NCBI RefSeq assembly: GCF_900119485.1
Contig: NZ_FPJZ01000001.1
Coordinates: 536,053 to 600,052, forward strand
Source of the DNA: Thermoactinomyces sp. DSM 45891
Lineage (GTDB): Bacteria; Bacillota; Bacilli; Thermoactinomycetales; Thermoactinomycetaceae
DNA length: 64,000 nucleotides
Reading direction: 5' to 3'
Shown here one piece after another: positions 43,915 through 52,200 of this stretch. Position 1 is the first letter of the stretch. The number at the start of each line of letters is the position of its first letter. The position numbers were made by a program, and so were the translations under genes. Below the pieces are notes generated by a model. That model searched no databases, was not told where the DNA came from, and saw only the letters and a program-made list of their open reading frames with translations.

Positions 43915-44148
43915 TGTTAAATCAATGACTGAGAGAGTAGATAAAGGGATTGTTTTTCAGCAAGCTAGGGACGCTGCAAGCCTAGTAAACACCTTTCATT
44001 GAACCGCACTCATGAGTTGTTACGTTGAACTACAGTAGGCGTATCCGGAAATGATCCCGTTATCGATAAGAGTGGCAATCTTATTTGCAACTGGAGTGGT
44101 ACCACGGGAAAACTCGTCTCCTTTATGGAGATGGGTTTTTTCTTTATT
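43915..44148 (+). ncRNA. T-box riboswitch, arginine (CGC specifier), leader of argS
   Basis: The stem I specifier loop has AGAGTA on the 5' side (near 43935) and GAAC followed by CGC (44005-44007) on the 3' side, so the specifier is an arginine codon. The T-box core GGAGTGGTACCACGG is at about 44093-44107. The terminator follows: AAAACTCGTCTCC (44109-44121) with GGAGATGGGTTTT (44127-44139), then a T run. Uncharged tRNA-Arg should switch on argS. Confidence 0.9.
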
Positions 44149-44164
44149 TTAGGGAGGAATTGAG

Positions 44165-45843
44165 ATGGAGATTAAAAAGATGGTCGTTCAAGCACTTGAA
44201 CAAACATTAAAAGATCATGTCACTAACACCGAACTCACAGTAGAAAAGCCTAAAAATCTTGACTTTGGCGATTATGCAATCCCTTGTTTTAACTTGGCTA
44301 AATCATGTAAGAGATCTCCACAGGATATCGCACAGAAGATAGCTCCATCTATTCATCATTCTCTTTTTTCGAAGGTTACAGCCGTAGGTCCGTACATCAA
44401 CGTTTTTCTGGATAAGACATACATCAGCAAAGAAATCATCCATCAAATCATCACATTGAAGGGAGCATTTGGCACTAATTCGGATGGACAAGGAAGTAAC
44501 GTAACCATCGATCTATCTGCGCCCAATATCGCAAAACCATTTTCAATGGGGCACCTTCGTTCTACCGTCATTGGTAATGCCATTGCAAATCTGGCAGAAA
44601 AGAACGGCTATACCCCTATCCGTATCAATCATTTAGGAGATTGGGGGACTCAATTCGGAAAATTAATCGTTGCTTATCTAAAATGGGGTAGCGAAGAGCT
44701 CGTAAAAAAACAGCCTATTTCAGAACTCCTAAGCCTTTACATAAAATTTCATGATGAAGCTGAAAGGCATCCTGAGTTAGTCGATGAGGGTCGTCGTACC
44801 TTCAAAATGCTCGAAGATGGTGATCCACAAACTCGTCACCTCTGGAACTGGTTTCGGGAGGAATCCTTAAACGAGTTCTTTCGAATCTACGATCTACTAG
44901 GAGTCTCATTTGACCATATACAAGGAGAAGCATTTTATAACGATAAAATGGATGAAGTGATCGAAATCCTTGATAAAAAGGGCTTCTTGAATTAAGCGAA
45001 GGTGCACTTGTTGTCAAGCTAGATGAATACGATTATCCGCCTTGTCTCATTCAAAAATCAGATGGAGCCACCATCTACACCACTCGGGATCTTGCCACTG
45101 CTCTATTCCGGAAACGAAAATTTGACTTTGTTCGGTCCTTATATGTCGTTGGAAGTGAACAATCCCTACATTTTAAGCAAGTAAAGCTAGCACTTCGTAA
45201 AGCTGGTTTCACATGGGAGAATGAAATGGTTCATATCCCTTTTGGGATGATGTTACAAGATGGCAAGAAAATGTCTACCCGAAAAGGAAGAGTTGTGTTA
45301 TTAGAAGAAGTTTTAGATGAAGCAATCGATCTCGCACATCAAATGATTAGCGAAAAAAATCCTACCCTCAAAAACAAAGACGAGGTAGCCAAGCAAATCG
45401 GGATCGGATCCGTTATCTTCCAAGACTTGAAAAACTTCCGAACCAACGATGTTGATTTCTCATTTGAACAGATGCTTAATTTCGATGGAGAAACAGGGCC
45501 ATATTTGCAATACACCCATGCCCGTTGTCACTCGTTGTTGCGTAAAGCTGGAAACTTCACTCCCGAATCAGGTTACTCACTCACTGAACAAGAAGCATGG
45601 TACATCATCACGCATCTCACTCGTTTTGATGAAGTAGTGAAACAGGCTTGGGAAGATTATGATCCATCGAAAATAGCTCGGTATGCTTTGGATCTAGCCC
45701 GTCATTTTAATAGCTACTATGCAAAAGTACGAATTCTAGACTCAGAAGACAGGGAGGCTCGTTTGAGCCTAGTGTATGCTGTAGCAACTGTGGTTGAGGA
45801 ATGCTTGAGAATCTTAGGTATAAAGGCTCCAAAAGCAATGTAA
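44165..45843 (+). pseudogene. argS: arginyl-tRNA synthetase, interrupted by a one-base deletion
   Basis: Class I ArgRS gene. The first frame (44165-44995, 276 codons) has the N-terminal tRNA-binding domain and SAPNIAKPFSMGHLRSTVIGNA (HIGH box as SMGH). The second frame, continuing to 45843, has LSEGALVVKLDEY, YVVGSEQSLHFKQV, GKKMSTRKGRVV (KMSK-like) and the anticodon-binding domain. The frames join if the A5 run at 44975-44979 had six A; the text then reads KKGLLELSEGALVV, as in other ArgRS. The joined product would be 559 residues, a full-length enzyme. Either a sequencing slip in the homopolymer or a true frameshift; an intact T-box leader precedes it. Confidence 0.9.
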
Positions 45844-45869
45844 TAAAAGGGGTTCCCCTCAATAGACAT

Positions 45870-45912
45870 GAAAATGAGTATATCCCGTAGAGAGATATAC
45901 TCATTTCTTTTA
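45870..45912. terminator. bidirectional terminator between argS and the CorC/HlyC gene
   Basis: AAATGAGTATATC and GATATACTCATTT (right arm 45893-45905) are inverted repeats with A/T runs on both sides. Confidence 0.85.
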
Positions 45913-47202
45913 GCTCATCGTTTTCTCTATTAACACCTTAGAAATCCGTCTTTGATCTACTTGCTCTACAAGCAATTTATGCCCCTTATATTCAACAAAG
46001 TCTCCAACTGTGGGTAACTTTTCTAGCTTTGAAAACAACCAACCACCGATCGTATCATTGCTTGAATCATTAATATCAAGCTGGAGATATTTATTCACTT
46101 CATCAATTAGGACATGACCGTGAACCAATGCCCCTTTGGCGGTCTTCAAAATCTCCGGTTCCTCTTCGTCAAATTCATCTTGAATCTCTCCGAAAATTTC
46201 CTCGAAAATATCTTCCAAGGTAATGAGACCAGATGTCCCACCAAATTCATCCACCACAATGGCCAAATGAGATTTGCTCTTTTGCATTCGTATCATTACG
46301 TCTTTAATTTCCATCGTTTCAGGAATGGAGAGGACAGGACGCAAATGATCCTCAATGTTAAATTCCTTCTGGTCCCAGATATAATCGTAGAGATCCCGAA
46401 CCAACAGCATCCCTACAATTTCGTCCTTATCACCCCGGTAGACTGGAAAGCGGGCATACTTTGTTGATCGAATGATTTCTGCATTTTGTGCCCAAGAAGC
46501 ATCTAAATCTAAGCCCATTATATTTACACGAGGAATCATAACTTCTCTCGTAATTCGGGCTGTAAAATCGAACACATTATCAAACAACTTTAGTTCAGTT
46601 TGGTCAATCATACCGCTTTTGTAGCTATGCTTGATAACCAACCGGATCTCTTCTTCTGTATGAACGTGCTGATGATCTTCTGTAAATTCCATACCCATGA
46701 GGCGTAGAAGTCGATTCGCAGCCCCATTCAAGAAAACAATAAATGGCTTAAAGACCATATAAAACCAATGGAGTGGTCTTGCAGTCCAAAGGGTTGTTTG
46801 TTCAGCTTTATGAATAGCTAACGTTTTAGGAGCCATTTCTCCCACTACGATATGCAGGAAGGTAATAATAGTAAAGGCTACAACGAAAGCAATTGGATGT
46901 AGTAGGTATTCAGGTACTTGCAAATACGATAAGAGTGGCTCTAACATCTTGGCAATAGCAGGTTCCCCTACCCACCCAAGTCCTAAGGAAGCAAGAGTAA
47001 TTCCTAACTGTGTAGCCGACAAATACGCATCCATCTTGCTAATTACTTTTTGTGCGATCTTCCCTCTCGAAGTAGTTAAACTCTGAATACGAGTAGATCG
47101 TGCCTTTACAATCGCAAATTCAGATGCTACAAAAAAGCCATTTAATAACACCAAAAATAGGACAAGCAATAAATTCAAGATTATTTCTATAAAGTCGTCC
47201 AA
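45910..47202 (-). CDS. CNNM/CorC-HlyC family membrane protein with CBS domains
   Basis: A 430-residue protein. The N-terminal CNNM domain (residues about 1-200, four hydrophobic segments, with ITLASLGLGWVGEPAIAK and VGEMAPKTLAI) is followed by two CBS domains (MIPRVNIMGLD to about 340, with EFGGTSGLITLEDIFEEI) and a C-terminal CorC_HlyC domain. The family is annotated as haemolysin-like, but members studied in Bacillales act in magnesium or other cation homeostasis. The start is TTG 47202 with GGAGGG 9 bases before it. Confidence 0.93.
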   Translation of the reverse strand: MDDFIEIILNLLLVLFLVLLNGFFVASEFAIVKARSTRIQSLTTSRGKIAQKVISKMDAYLSATQLGITLASLGLGWVGEPAIAKMLEPLLSYLQVPEYLLHPIAFVVAFTIITFLHIVVGEMAPKTLAIHKAEQTTLWTARPLHWFYMVFKPFIVFLNGAANRLLRLMGMEFTEDHQHVHTEEEIRLVIKHSYKSGMIDQTELKLFDNVFDFTARITREVMIPRVNIMGLDLDASWAQNAEIIRSTKYARFPVYRGDKDEIVGMLLVRDLYDYIWDQKEFNIEDHLRPVLSIPETMEIKDVMIRMQKSKSHLAIVVDEFGGTSGLITLEDIFEEIFGEIQDEFDEEEPEILKTAKGALVHGHVLIDEVNKYLQLDINDSSNDTIGGWLFSKLEKLPTVGDFVEYKGHKLLVEQVDQRRISKVLIEKTMS

Positions 47203-47374
47203 TTAATGAAACCCTCCTATTTACTATTAACCCTAGTTTAAACGAAAGTGATGTGTTTGTAACCACATATATGTTGAAAAGGAAGTACCTCATAAAAAAT
47301 ACCCAATCTTAATATATAGTTAAACATTTTATGGTAAAATTCGCTAGAAACCTTATTAGGGGGAGATAGCCAAG

Positions 47375-48301
47375 ATGTTTAAAAAGATTTTAGCAAGTAT
47401 CGGACATGGTGGGGCAAAGGTTGACTTTCGTTTATCAAATAGCCAAGTCGCCTTAGGTGAATCTCTACATGGTGAAGTGGTTGTAAAAGGCGGAAATGTT
47501 GAACAACATATCAATATAATTGAGGTACACCTCTTCCTTGACTTCCATCATCACGAACAATTACACACTCACAAAATCGAAACATTCTCCTTGCCTGTAC
47601 ATAGGGCCATTCAAGCAAGTGAGCAACTCTCTTTTCCCATTCAATATGTAATCCCCAATAATTGGCTCCTTTCCTCTCCGTATGTTTCCTATTACTTCTC
47701 TACCAACCTTGATATAGCTGGAGCGGTAGATGCTTCTGACCGCGACTTTTTAGAAGTTGTGCCAAACTCCCGTATGAATCAAGTATTAAGTGCCATTTCA
47801 CAACTCGGGTTCTATGAGAAACACGGCTCTAAGAAGTTCAACGGTAAGGTTCAAGAGTTTGAATATGCTCCAGGTTCGTTTTTAGCTGGTAAGGTGGAAG
47901 AGATTGAGTTTTTCATGACTTGTGAAACAGAGGGTATCCTTCTTCATTTGGAGCTTGACGCCTTTTCCTTCTCAGGAGAAAAAGAAATCAAAAGGCAAAT
48001 TTGGTTGGCAAATTCTCTACTTGAAAACACGGATGAGCTCACTGTGTTCTTGATCGATCAAATGGAAGACATGTTACGTAATCCGCACTCTTATGATATC
48101 TATTACCACCATGGGCATTATTATCACAGCTCCCATCATGAAGGTAGTGGCATCGGCGGGGTTGTAGCAGGGGCTGTAGGTGGTTTCCTTGCCGGGATGT
48201 TAATATCGGAAGTAATCGATGAAGTTTTTGACGAAGAAGATGATGAAGAAAATGACGAGGACGACCCAGATTTTGAGGCTTTTGAAGACGAAGAAGATTA
48301 A
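47375..48301 (+). CDS. spo0M: sporulation control protein Spo0M
   Basis: A 308-residue protein with the arrestin-like SpoOM fold over residues 1 to about 250: MFKKILASIGHGGAKVDFRL, then GESLHGEVVVKGGNVEQHI. A short Gly-rich hydrophobic stretch follows (GIGGVVAGAVGGFLAGM), then a very acidic tail of Asp and Glu. AGGGGGAGA lies upstream of the ATG. Spo0M influences the start of sporulation in B. subtilis; the mechanism is not fully known. It ends at a very strong terminator just before the tRNA-Arg att region. Confidence 0.93.
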   Translation: MFKKILASIGHGGAKVDFRLSNSQVALGESLHGEVVVKGGNVEQHINIIEVHLFLDFHHHEQLHTHKIETFSLPVHRAIQASEQLSFPIQYVIPNNWLLSSPYVSYYFSTNLDIAGAVDASDRDFLEVVPNSRMNQVLSAISQLGFYEKHGSKKFNGKVQEFEYAPGSFLAGKVEEIEFFMTCETEGILLHLELDAFSFSGEKEIKRQIWLANSLLENTDELTVFLIDQMEDMLRNPHSYDIYYHHGHYYHSSHHEGSGIGGVVAGAVGGFLAGMLISEVIDEVFDEEDDEENDEDDPDFEAFEDEED

Positions 48302-48322
48302 TTTCGTATAACCCGTCCCATA

Positions 48323-48378
48323 AAAGACCTCCCACATCATTATGAGAAAAAACATAATAATGTGGGAGGTCTTTATTA
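48323..48378 (+). terminator. strong terminator after spo0M
   Basis: AAAGACCTCCCACAT with ATGTGGGAGGTCTTT, extended by ATTATG/CATAAT, loop of about 8 bases, arms 48323-48344 and 48353-48374. Confidence 0.93.
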
Positions 48379-48383
48379 AGTGG

Positions 48384-48436
48384 TTTCCCCACTTTTCATT
48401 GGCATCCCAGGAGCGATTCGAACGCCCGACCGACGG
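48384..48436. repeat. att-like copy 1: 3' fragment of tRNA-Arg
   Basis: Fifty-three bases identical to 49791-49843 (1407 bases to the right) and nearly so to the third copy. They cover the 3' half of tRNA-Arg(UCU), from the 3' strand of the anticodon stem to CCA (48436 to 48400), plus 16 bases beyond it. The match stops sharply in the anticodon stem. A displaced tRNA 3' end of this kind is what tyrosine-integrase insertion leaves. Confidence 0.8.
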
Positions 48437-48451
48437 TTACTACGCCAGAAA

Positions 48452-48481
48452 AAAAGCATACCTATTTTTAGGCATGCTTTC
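48452..48481 (-). terminator. terminator of the LPXTG-like protein gene
   Basis: On the minus strand AAGCATGCCTA and TAGGTATGCTT flank AAAA and are followed by a T run. Confidence 0.75.
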
Positions 48482-48493
48482 GATTCTTAAAAA

Positions 48494-49531
48494 TTATTGT
48501 TGGTTTTGTTTACGACGACGAACTACGAAGAATAGACCTGCTCCCACCATTAAAGCGGCAGCTCCACCAACCATCGCAATTGGATAACTAGTAGCTGTTT
48601 TTGGCAAGTGTCCACCTTCTTTTTTCACTTCTTTTTTAGCATTTTCGTTGGTAACTGGATTTGTAGTTGCAACTGGAATTGGCTTTACAGGATCAGTTTG
48701 TGTACCTGTTGAAATTGGTTTTACAGGATCAGTTTGTGTACCTGTTGAAGCTGTATCCTTTTTTGGCATGGTGACTTTAAATGTTGTAGAAATAACTTTC
48801 TTTTTATCATCAATCGTACCATTTAAAGTGGCACGCACATAGTAAGTATTACCTGGCTCTAATTTCCGAAGGATAAAATTTCTGTATTTTCCATATGCTG
48901 GTCCCATATCATATTCAATGATGTCTTCTTTTTTGAACTCGGGAGTTTTGCTTACCACAGAAGACCAATGACCTTCTACTCTATAGTAACTTTTTAGTGT
49001 TGCGGTTACATAAAGCTTTCCATCTTTTACTTCAGTACTAGGGGAAATGCGTGAGAGGCCAGCTTCAGGCTTATATACAAAGGATGATTTTATAGGTGTT
49101 CCATTAGACGTTCCTTCGAATCGAAACTCCAAGGAATTCCCACCAGTCTCTTCAATTATGTCCCAAACTCTTGGGAAAGTGTAGAAAGTGAAAGAGGTAC
49201 CAGCTTGTGCTGAGTGAATTTCTTGGCCTCCAGCAAGCATTGTCCATGTACCCTTTGCTTCTTTAACATCTTTAAGCTGTACTTTAAAATAGTCGTCAGT
49301 CTCGGTTACCTTAATATCAACTTTTTTACTATTCACAGCGGGTTTGTTTTTTTCGTTAGCGGGAGTAATTGGAGGATTGAGCGCTTTGTCATCCTTTTGG
49401 CTGTTAGCTACTGTTCCGCTGACTTTTGGGTCGACTGTTTTTGTTTCTTGTGCAGCTACAACTCCTTGGAATGCGGTAACAGAAAGTGCTAGTGTTGCAA
49501 GTACTGCGAATGGTTTAGTGATACGTTTCAT
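48494..49531 (-). CDS. cell-wall-anchored surface protein with LPKTA sorting signal
   Basis: A 345-residue secreted protein. It has a signal peptide (basic MKRITK, hydrophobic core, AAQE cut region at about residue 28), a beta-rich domain of about 200 residues with no recognised fold, two exact 12-residue repeats STGTQTDPVKPI, and a C-terminal sorting signal: LPKTA, a hydrophobic helix (PIAMVGGAAALMVGAGLFFV) and RRRKQNQQ. The Ala in the fifth place suggests a class C/D-type sortase; no sortase gene is in the window. The start is ATG 49531, since GGAG is 9 bases before it. It lies between two tRNA-Arg att copies, so it looks acquired. Confidence 0.85.
   Translation of the reverse strand: MKRITKPFAVLATLALSVTAFQGVVAAQETKTVDPKVSGTVANSQKDDKALNPPITPANEKNKPAVNSKKVDIKVTETDDYFKVQLKDVKEAKGTWTMLAGGQEIHSAQAGTSFTFYTFPRVWDIIEETGGNSLEFRFEGTSNGTPIKSSFVYKPEAGLSRISPSTEVKDGKLYVTATLKSYYRVEGHWSSVVSKTPEFKKEDIIEYDMGPAYGKYRNFILRKLEPGNTYYVRATLNGTIDDKKKVISTTFKVTMPKKDTASTGTQTDPVKPISTGTQTDPVKPIPVATTNPVTNENAKKEVKKEGGHLPKTATSYPIAMVGGAAALMVGAGLFFVVRRRKQNQQ
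48677..48748. repeat. two tandem 36-bp repeats in the surface-protein gene
   Basis: Units 48677-48712 and 48713-48748 differ by one base and encode STGTQTDPVKPI twice, just before the wall-anchor region. Confidence 0.9.
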
Positions 49532-49624
49532 ACATTTCATCTCCTATGTATTTCATTATAATTACAATCGTATATTATATATATAAGTTCAAAAGAAAAC
49601 TAGTTTTTTTATATATAATATAAC

Positions 49625-49652
49625 AAAAAAATACCTATTTTTAGGTATTCTT
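49625..49652 (-). terminator. terminator downstream of the middle tRNA-Arg
   Basis: AATACCTA and TAGGTATT form a stem around AAAA, followed on the minus strand by a run of seven T. It lies about 155 bases beyond the 3' end of the tRNA at 49807 and just outside the long direct repeat. Confidence 0.65.
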
Positions 49653-49672
49653 TCGTCAATATAAAAAAACCC

Positions 49673-49885
<213 letters not shown>

Positions 49886-49974
49886 AAGGCTCTTTCTTCC
49901 GATCTATACAACGGTCATCTTTCGAACTTAGACCGTGTTCTCCAACTTTGGGTTCTGTCTATCTCGATTAAATA

Positions 49975-50003
49975 TTTAAAAAACTCCAATTTTGTTATAT
50001 AAT
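49975..50003 (+). promoter_or_regulatory. candidate promoter of the toxin gene
   Basis: TTTAAA (49975-49980), 17-base spacer, TATAAT (49998-50003). It lies about 107 bases before the toxin start codon. Confidence 0.5.
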
Positions 50004-50052
50004 ATTAGAATAGATGATATTTAGCATGTAAATCGCAGATAGTATTAATACG

Positions 50053-50080
50053 AAAGGGGTGGCATATAGCTGCCCTTTTT
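50053..50080 (+). terminator. attenuator-like hairpin in the toxin leader
   Basis: AAAGGGGTGGCA and TGCCCTTTTT form a stem around TATAGC, with the T run as its 3' arm and tail, between the promoter and the toxin start. Confidence 0.5.
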
Positions 50081-50109
50081 CGTTGGGTTATGGGGGAGAT
50101 ATTGCATCT

Positions 50110-51678
50110 ATGAGAAACAACACGAATAGAAAAAGATTATCGAAATTCTTACTTATTATGATGGTTGTCTTTTTAAGTTTTGGTTACATAGGAAATGGTG
50201 TCTCATATGCTGTGGATTTCAACATCGATAATACTCCCATAAATGGAGGATTCAATCAAGACATTGCTCAAACATCAACCGCAACGGAAAAAGGTTGGCT
50301 AGAGTCTGCAGGAGATTGGGTTAGTGACAAGTGGGACGGTTTCACAGATTGGTGCGGTGAGCTGTGGGATGATGTAAATAATATCTTGGACGATCTAGGT
50401 GCTAAGATTCAGGGTATCATGGACACTGCATGGAAGTGGGCATTAGCAATCGGATCTGCAGCTACATTAGCATGGGCATTATTGAAGAAGCAGATTCCTG
50501 CACTACAAGCCGTTGAATGGGCATTCTCTTTTATCAAAGGTGTCTTACGAGGATTGGCTGACATCGTGATCGGGGTCTTTGACTTAGTGGTAGGAGCCTT
50601 GGGGCTCATTGGATATATCATCCTAAATCCGATTGAGTCAGGGAAAAAGCTCTGGCATTGGATTACGCACCCAGGGGAGGTTTGGAATAATCTAACTAAT
50701 ATGGTAGGTGGAGTATGGAATGAGATAACTGAATCGTGGGATCAAATGGTTGTGAACGGTGATGCGAATTCTCGTTCAGAGTGGCTAGGATACGCGGCAA
50801 CACAAATTGTCGGTATCTTCGTTGGATCAAAAGGCTTGGATAAAGCAGGTAAGGCAGGTTTTGTTCTTTCGAAGACAGGCGGCATTTCTAGTAAATTTCC
50901 TCTAGCAAGTAAAGCTTTTGATGCAATCTCTGATTCCTTCAAAGGATTCGGTGACAAAGTAAAGTCATTCGGTGATAATCTATTCGGTAATGCCAAGAGA
51001 ATACTTGCTACCACTACAGCAGGTACGATGTTACTTACAGGGATTACGTTTGTGTGGCCGAAGATTGAACCGTACATAATGAAGTTCTCGGATTGTGTGG
51101 CCATACAACAGCAGGATACAGGGCATTATTTTGCTTCGATACAATTGGCAGGGAAGCTTGATTGTCCGAGTGGAAATAGTTCACAGGCTCTTGATGAAAC
51201 AATCCTTCCTAAAGGTGTAAATGATGATATATTAAAAAGTAGAGGATTCTCTAAACAGGAACTAGACAGCTTAGTGAAATACGTAAATAATGAAGCATCA
51301 GCATTAAAAAATTCAGGTTTAACCAAGAAACAACTAGGAGCAGCAGTTGCAACTACATTTGATAAGAAATCCGGAAAGTATTACACTGCAATAAACAATA
51401 TGGATGGAGATTTACCAAAGGAGTTACATCCACTAATCGACTCAAAAATTAATGGTATGCCAAGTTCGATAAAAGAATCTTATATCAAGACACACGGATC
51501 TGGTTCACATGCAGAAGTCTATGCAATTAACAAAGCATTACTCGATGGAGCAAATCCAAAAGATTTAATGACTTATGTAGTTAAATCGGGAGGAACTGTA
51601 AAACCGTTAGGCGATCCGTTTCCTATGTGCCCACATTGCTCACATATACTTCAAGACTTTTTTGTTGCTACCAATTGA
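50110..51678 (+). CDS. secreted polymorphic toxin with C-terminal YwqJ-like deaminase domain
   Basis: A 522-residue protein. The N-terminus is a Sec signal peptide (RNNTNRKRLSKFLL, hydrophobic core, about 35 residues) and no LXG domain is seen. The middle (about residues 100-260) is hydrophobic and Trp/Gly-rich (VIGVFDLVVGALGLIGYIILNP), then ATQIVGIFVGSKGLDKAGKAG, resembling pre-toxin regions of Bacillales toxins. The C-terminal domain has the deaminase zinc motif: SHAEVYAINKALLDGA (His467, Glu469) and CPHC (Cys507, Cys510). GGGGGAG precedes ATG 50110; a longer frame starts at 50059. A YwqK-like immunity gene follows 13 bases later. The target nucleic acid or nucleotide is unknown. Confidence 0.82.
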   Translation: MRNNTNRKRLSKFLLIMMVVFLSFGYIGNGVSYAVDFNIDNTPINGGFNQDIAQTSTATEKGWLESAGDWVSDKWDGFTDWCGELWDDVNNILDDLGAKIQGIMDTAWKWALAIGSAATLAWALLKKQIPALQAVEWAFSFIKGVLRGLADIVIGVFDLVVGALGLIGYIILNPIESGKKLWHWITHPGEVWNNLTNMVGGVWNEITESWDQMVVNGDANSRSEWLGYAATQIVGIFVGSKGLDKAGKAGFVLSKTGGISSKFPLASKAFDAISDSFKGFGDKVKSFGDNLFGNAKRILATTTAGTMLLTGITFVWPKIEPYIMKFSDCVAIQQQDTGHYFASIQLAGKLDCPSGNSSQALDETILPKGVNDDILKSRGFSKQELDSLVKYVNNEASALKNSGLTKKQLGAAVATTFDKKSGKYYTAINNMDGDLPKELHPLIDSKINGMPSSIKESYIKTHGSGSHAEVYAINKALLDGANPKDLMTYVVKSGGTVKPLGDPFPMCPHCSHILQDFFVATN

Positions 51679-51691
51679 CAGAGGTGAAACT

Positions 51692-52189
51692 ATGGAAGAA
51701 ATCCATATCGACGATTTAAACATTCTGACTCCGTCTGAGGTTATAAAAATAGGGACAGAATTCGAAGGGGAAGTATGCTTCTCAGGTGAATTTGGACAAC
51801 AAGTTTTTACTAAACCAATGGAAGAAGGTGGCTCAGTCTTCTCAGGATTGTTATACGAGAAATATCCTAATGGTTCACTTGCATACTATAGCTTTTATGA
51901 TAATGGAATCCCACATGGGATAACGGTTGGATTTTATCCAGATAAGACTGTTAGTTCCTATAAAAATATGTGTAGAGGTACAGTCCATGGAAAGGAATTT
52001 GTTTGGTTTGAAAATGGTTTAGTAAAATCAATTGCGGAACGGAAATTTAGTTTCTATACTCATTTTCGTGAGTGGGATGAGAGCGGGAATTTAATTAATT
52101 TAAAGAAAGAGCCTAATGAGTTCGAAAAAGAAATGATTCACAAGTGTGAATTAGATGAAATCAGATGGACTAGTCAAAAGGGCACATAG
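51692..52189 (+). CDS. YwqK-like immunity protein (MORN-type repeats)
   Basis: A 165-residue protein with no signal peptide, so it should stay in the cytoplasm. Its centre has three to four MORN-variant repeats of the form YPNGSLAYYSFYDNGIPHG, then FYPDKTVSSYKNMCRGTVHG and WFENGLVKSIAE, the pattern of the YwqK family that pairs with YwqJ toxins. The start is ATG 51692 with AGAGGTGA; the longer frame from 51662 runs into the toxin gene. Its place directly after the toxin supports an immunity role. Confidence 0.8.
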   Translation: MEEIHIDDLNILTPSEVIKIGTEFEGEVCFSGEFGQQVFTKPMEEGGSVFSGLLYEKYPNGSLAYYSFYDNGIPHGITVGFYPDKTVSSYKNMCRGTVHGKEFVWFENGLVKSIAERKFSFYTHFREWDESGNLINLKKEPNEFEKEMIHKCELDEIRWTSQKGT

Positions 52190-52200
52190 AGCGTATCGGC

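Noticed and set aside
44975..44980. Programmed -1 ribosomal frameshift in argS
   Set aside because: The site reads T AAA AAG, so the P-site tRNA would mispair after slipping. No downstream pseudoknot was seen, and the gene is not a family known to use frameshifting. A homopolymer deletion is simpler.
48400..48436. Third tRNA-Arg gene
   Set aside because: Only the 3' half is present; the D arm, acceptor 5' strand and anticodon are missing, so it is an att remnant.
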